Source: Calditrichota bacterium
GTDB lineage: Bacteria; Zhuqueibacterota; Zhuqueibacteria; Oleimicrobiales; Geothermoviventaceae
Reading direction: 5' to 3'
DNA length: 6,411 nt
Assembly: GCA_013152765.1 (NCBI GenBank)
Contig: JAADFT010000128.1
Location: 1 to 6,411, forward strand
The notes under the pieces: model-generated
Told to the model about the DNA's origin: nothing
The model's database searches: none
The model's input: only the letters and a program-made list of their open reading frames with translations
In this document: piece by piece, positions 5,621-6,411 of the stretch
Layout: each line of letters begins with the position of its first letter
Numbering within the stretch: the first letter of the stretch is position 1
Program-made: the position numbers and the translations under genes

Positions 5621-6349
5621 CTACTGCCCAATCGCCAACCGTGTTGCCAGGAACTCGGGGAGCCCAGCAGCCAGAATCTTGCGCTGGGTTGTTTGCACAT
5701 CGTATGCCAAACGCCGCAACTTGAAGGTGTTTTCTTCGGTGTCCCAGAGTCCGTACGCCGCTCGCGGGTCCCAGTCCCTCGGCTGGCCGACACTGCCGAC
5801 GTTCACGATGTACCGGTGCCCCTCTTCGAATCTCAACTCTGTCGCTTCGAGGACATCCACAAATCCCCGTGAATCCAGGTCGAAAACCCCCGGGACGTGC
5901 GAGTGCCCAACGAAACACAGACTCTCGTCGAAGCGATCGAACGCCCGCCGGGCATCCCCTACCGAAAGGATGTAGTTCCAGTCTTCCGGTTCAACCGGCG
6001 AACCGTGCACCAGCAGGGCTCCCTTGAACACATCTTGAAGCGGGCAAGCGCGGAGGTACGTGCGAGCCGTTTCCGTTAACACCGAGCGCGTCCAGAGCAC
6101 AGCCTCTCGCGCGTAAACGTTGAAGTATGTAATGTCCGTCAGGCCCAGAGCGGCGTGGTCGTGGTTGCCAGCCACACAGGCAAGAGCGATCTTGGACACA
6201 ACCTCGGTACAGGGGTTCGGATCGGGCCCGTAGCCGACCACGTCCCCCAGGCAAATCACCGTGTCGGCCCCCACCCGATCGATGTCTTCGAGGACGGCTT
6301 CCAGCGCTTCCAGATTGGCGTGGATATCAGAAATGACGGCGACCAGCAT
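5621..6349 (-). CDS. Calcineurin-like metallophosphoesterase (YfcE/MJ0936-type)
   Basis: This 242-aa single-domain enzyme carries all the metal-binding blocks of the family in order: SDIHANLEAL (7-16, Asp8 and His10), CLGDVVGYGPDP (33-44, Asp36), GNHD (61-64, Asn62 and His63), VHGSP (114-118, His115) and VGHSH (147-151, His149 and His151). A typical YIVNVGSVGQPRD segment near the C-terminus completes the fold. Such enzymes use two metal ions to hydrolyse phosphomonoesters or phosphodiesters. The GDVVGYGP form is common in the bacterial YfcE-like group, whose natural substrates are mostly unknown, so no substrate is assigned. It is the first gene of the operon with mglB and mglA. The ATG at 6349 follows a purine-rich GGGAAGG, and a good promoter lies just upstream with a leader of only about 15-20 nt. 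All catalytic residues are present, so it should be active. Confidence 0.93.
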   Translation of the reverse strand: MLVAVISDIHANLEALEAVLEDIDRVGADTVICLGDVVGYGPDPNPCTEVVSKIALACVAGNHDHAALGLTDITYFNVYAREAVLWTRSVLTETARTYLRACPLQDVFKGALLVHGSPVEPEDWNYILSVGDARRAFDRFDESLCFVGHSHVPGVFDLDSRGFVDVLEATELRFEEGHRYIVNVGSVGQPRDWDPRAAYGLWDTEENTFKLRRLAYDVQTTQRKILAAGLPEFLATRLAIGQ

Positions 6350-6370
6350 GGCCTTCCCACGGTTTTTGCG

Positions 6371-6399
6371 AATATACGCGTGCTCCTGCGGAATATCAA
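6371..6399 (-). promoter_or_regulatory. Sigma-70-like promoter of the phosphoesterase-mglBA operon
   Basis: On the minus strand TTGATA (complement of 6394-6399) and TATATT (complement of 6371-6376) are separated by exactly 17 bp. Each matches the consensus at four or more of six positions, and the pair sits in an AT-rich island. Transcription would begin near 6362-6365, leaving a short leader with GGGAAGG before the ATG at 6349. This is the best promoter in the window and suggests housekeeping expression. I saw no operator-like repeat overlapping it. Confidence 0.65.
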
Positions 6400-6411
6400 G
6401 GGAAAAGGGTC

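Noticed and set aside
5596..5793. Upstream extension of the mglB frame to 5793.
   Set aside because: The extra 66 residues overlap the phosphoesterase gene out of frame and do not resemble roadblock proteins. The ATG at 5595 has a good ribosome site.

Overview
The window is bacterial chromosomal DNA, moderately GC-rich by eye. Every gene I can support lies on the minus strand, so the reading order runs from high to low coordinates. The gene families (MglA-type GTPase, roadblock/LC7 proteins, NtrC-type regulator, UMF1-type MFS transporter) suit a deep-branching or delta-type bacterial group such as Acidobacteriota, Myxococcota or relatives. That placement is an inference from gene content; there is no rRNA or other marker to fix it.

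Layout on the minus strand: (1) a good sigma-70-like promoter (6371-6399) drives a tight operon of a calcineurin-like metallophosphoesterase (5621-6349), an MglB-type roadblock protein (5092-5595) and an MglA-type Ras-like GTPase (4483-5088). mglB and mglA are separated by only 3 bp. (2) After a 231-bp spacer comes a second, shorter roadblock/LC7 gene (3868-4251). (3) 91 bp further lies a UMF1/Atg22-like MFS transporter (2544-3776). (4) A 281-bp spacer holds a possible 45-codon small ORF and a plausible promoter. (5) Next is an NtrC-architecture regulator (862-2262) with a strong AGGAGG ribosome binding site. Its receiver, GAFTGA loop and Walker B motifs are all degenerate. (6) A 562-bp stretch has no convincing gene but some small hairpins and repeats. 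(7) An unrecognised gene runs off the left edge (1-299).

Functionally, the right half is a cell-polarity small-GTPase module: MglA is the switch, MglB its likely GTPase-activating partner, and the second roadblock protein a candidate extra adaptor. The leading phosphoesterase is transcribed with them. The left half is a transporter plus a pseudo-enhancer-binding regulator, which is the most unusual gene here. Its sequence argues against ordinary phosphorylation-controlled, sigma-54-dependent activation. I saw no CRISPR array, insertion sequence, tRNA or rRNA. I did not find a clearly new multi-gene system; the points most worth following are the regulator and the polarity operon.
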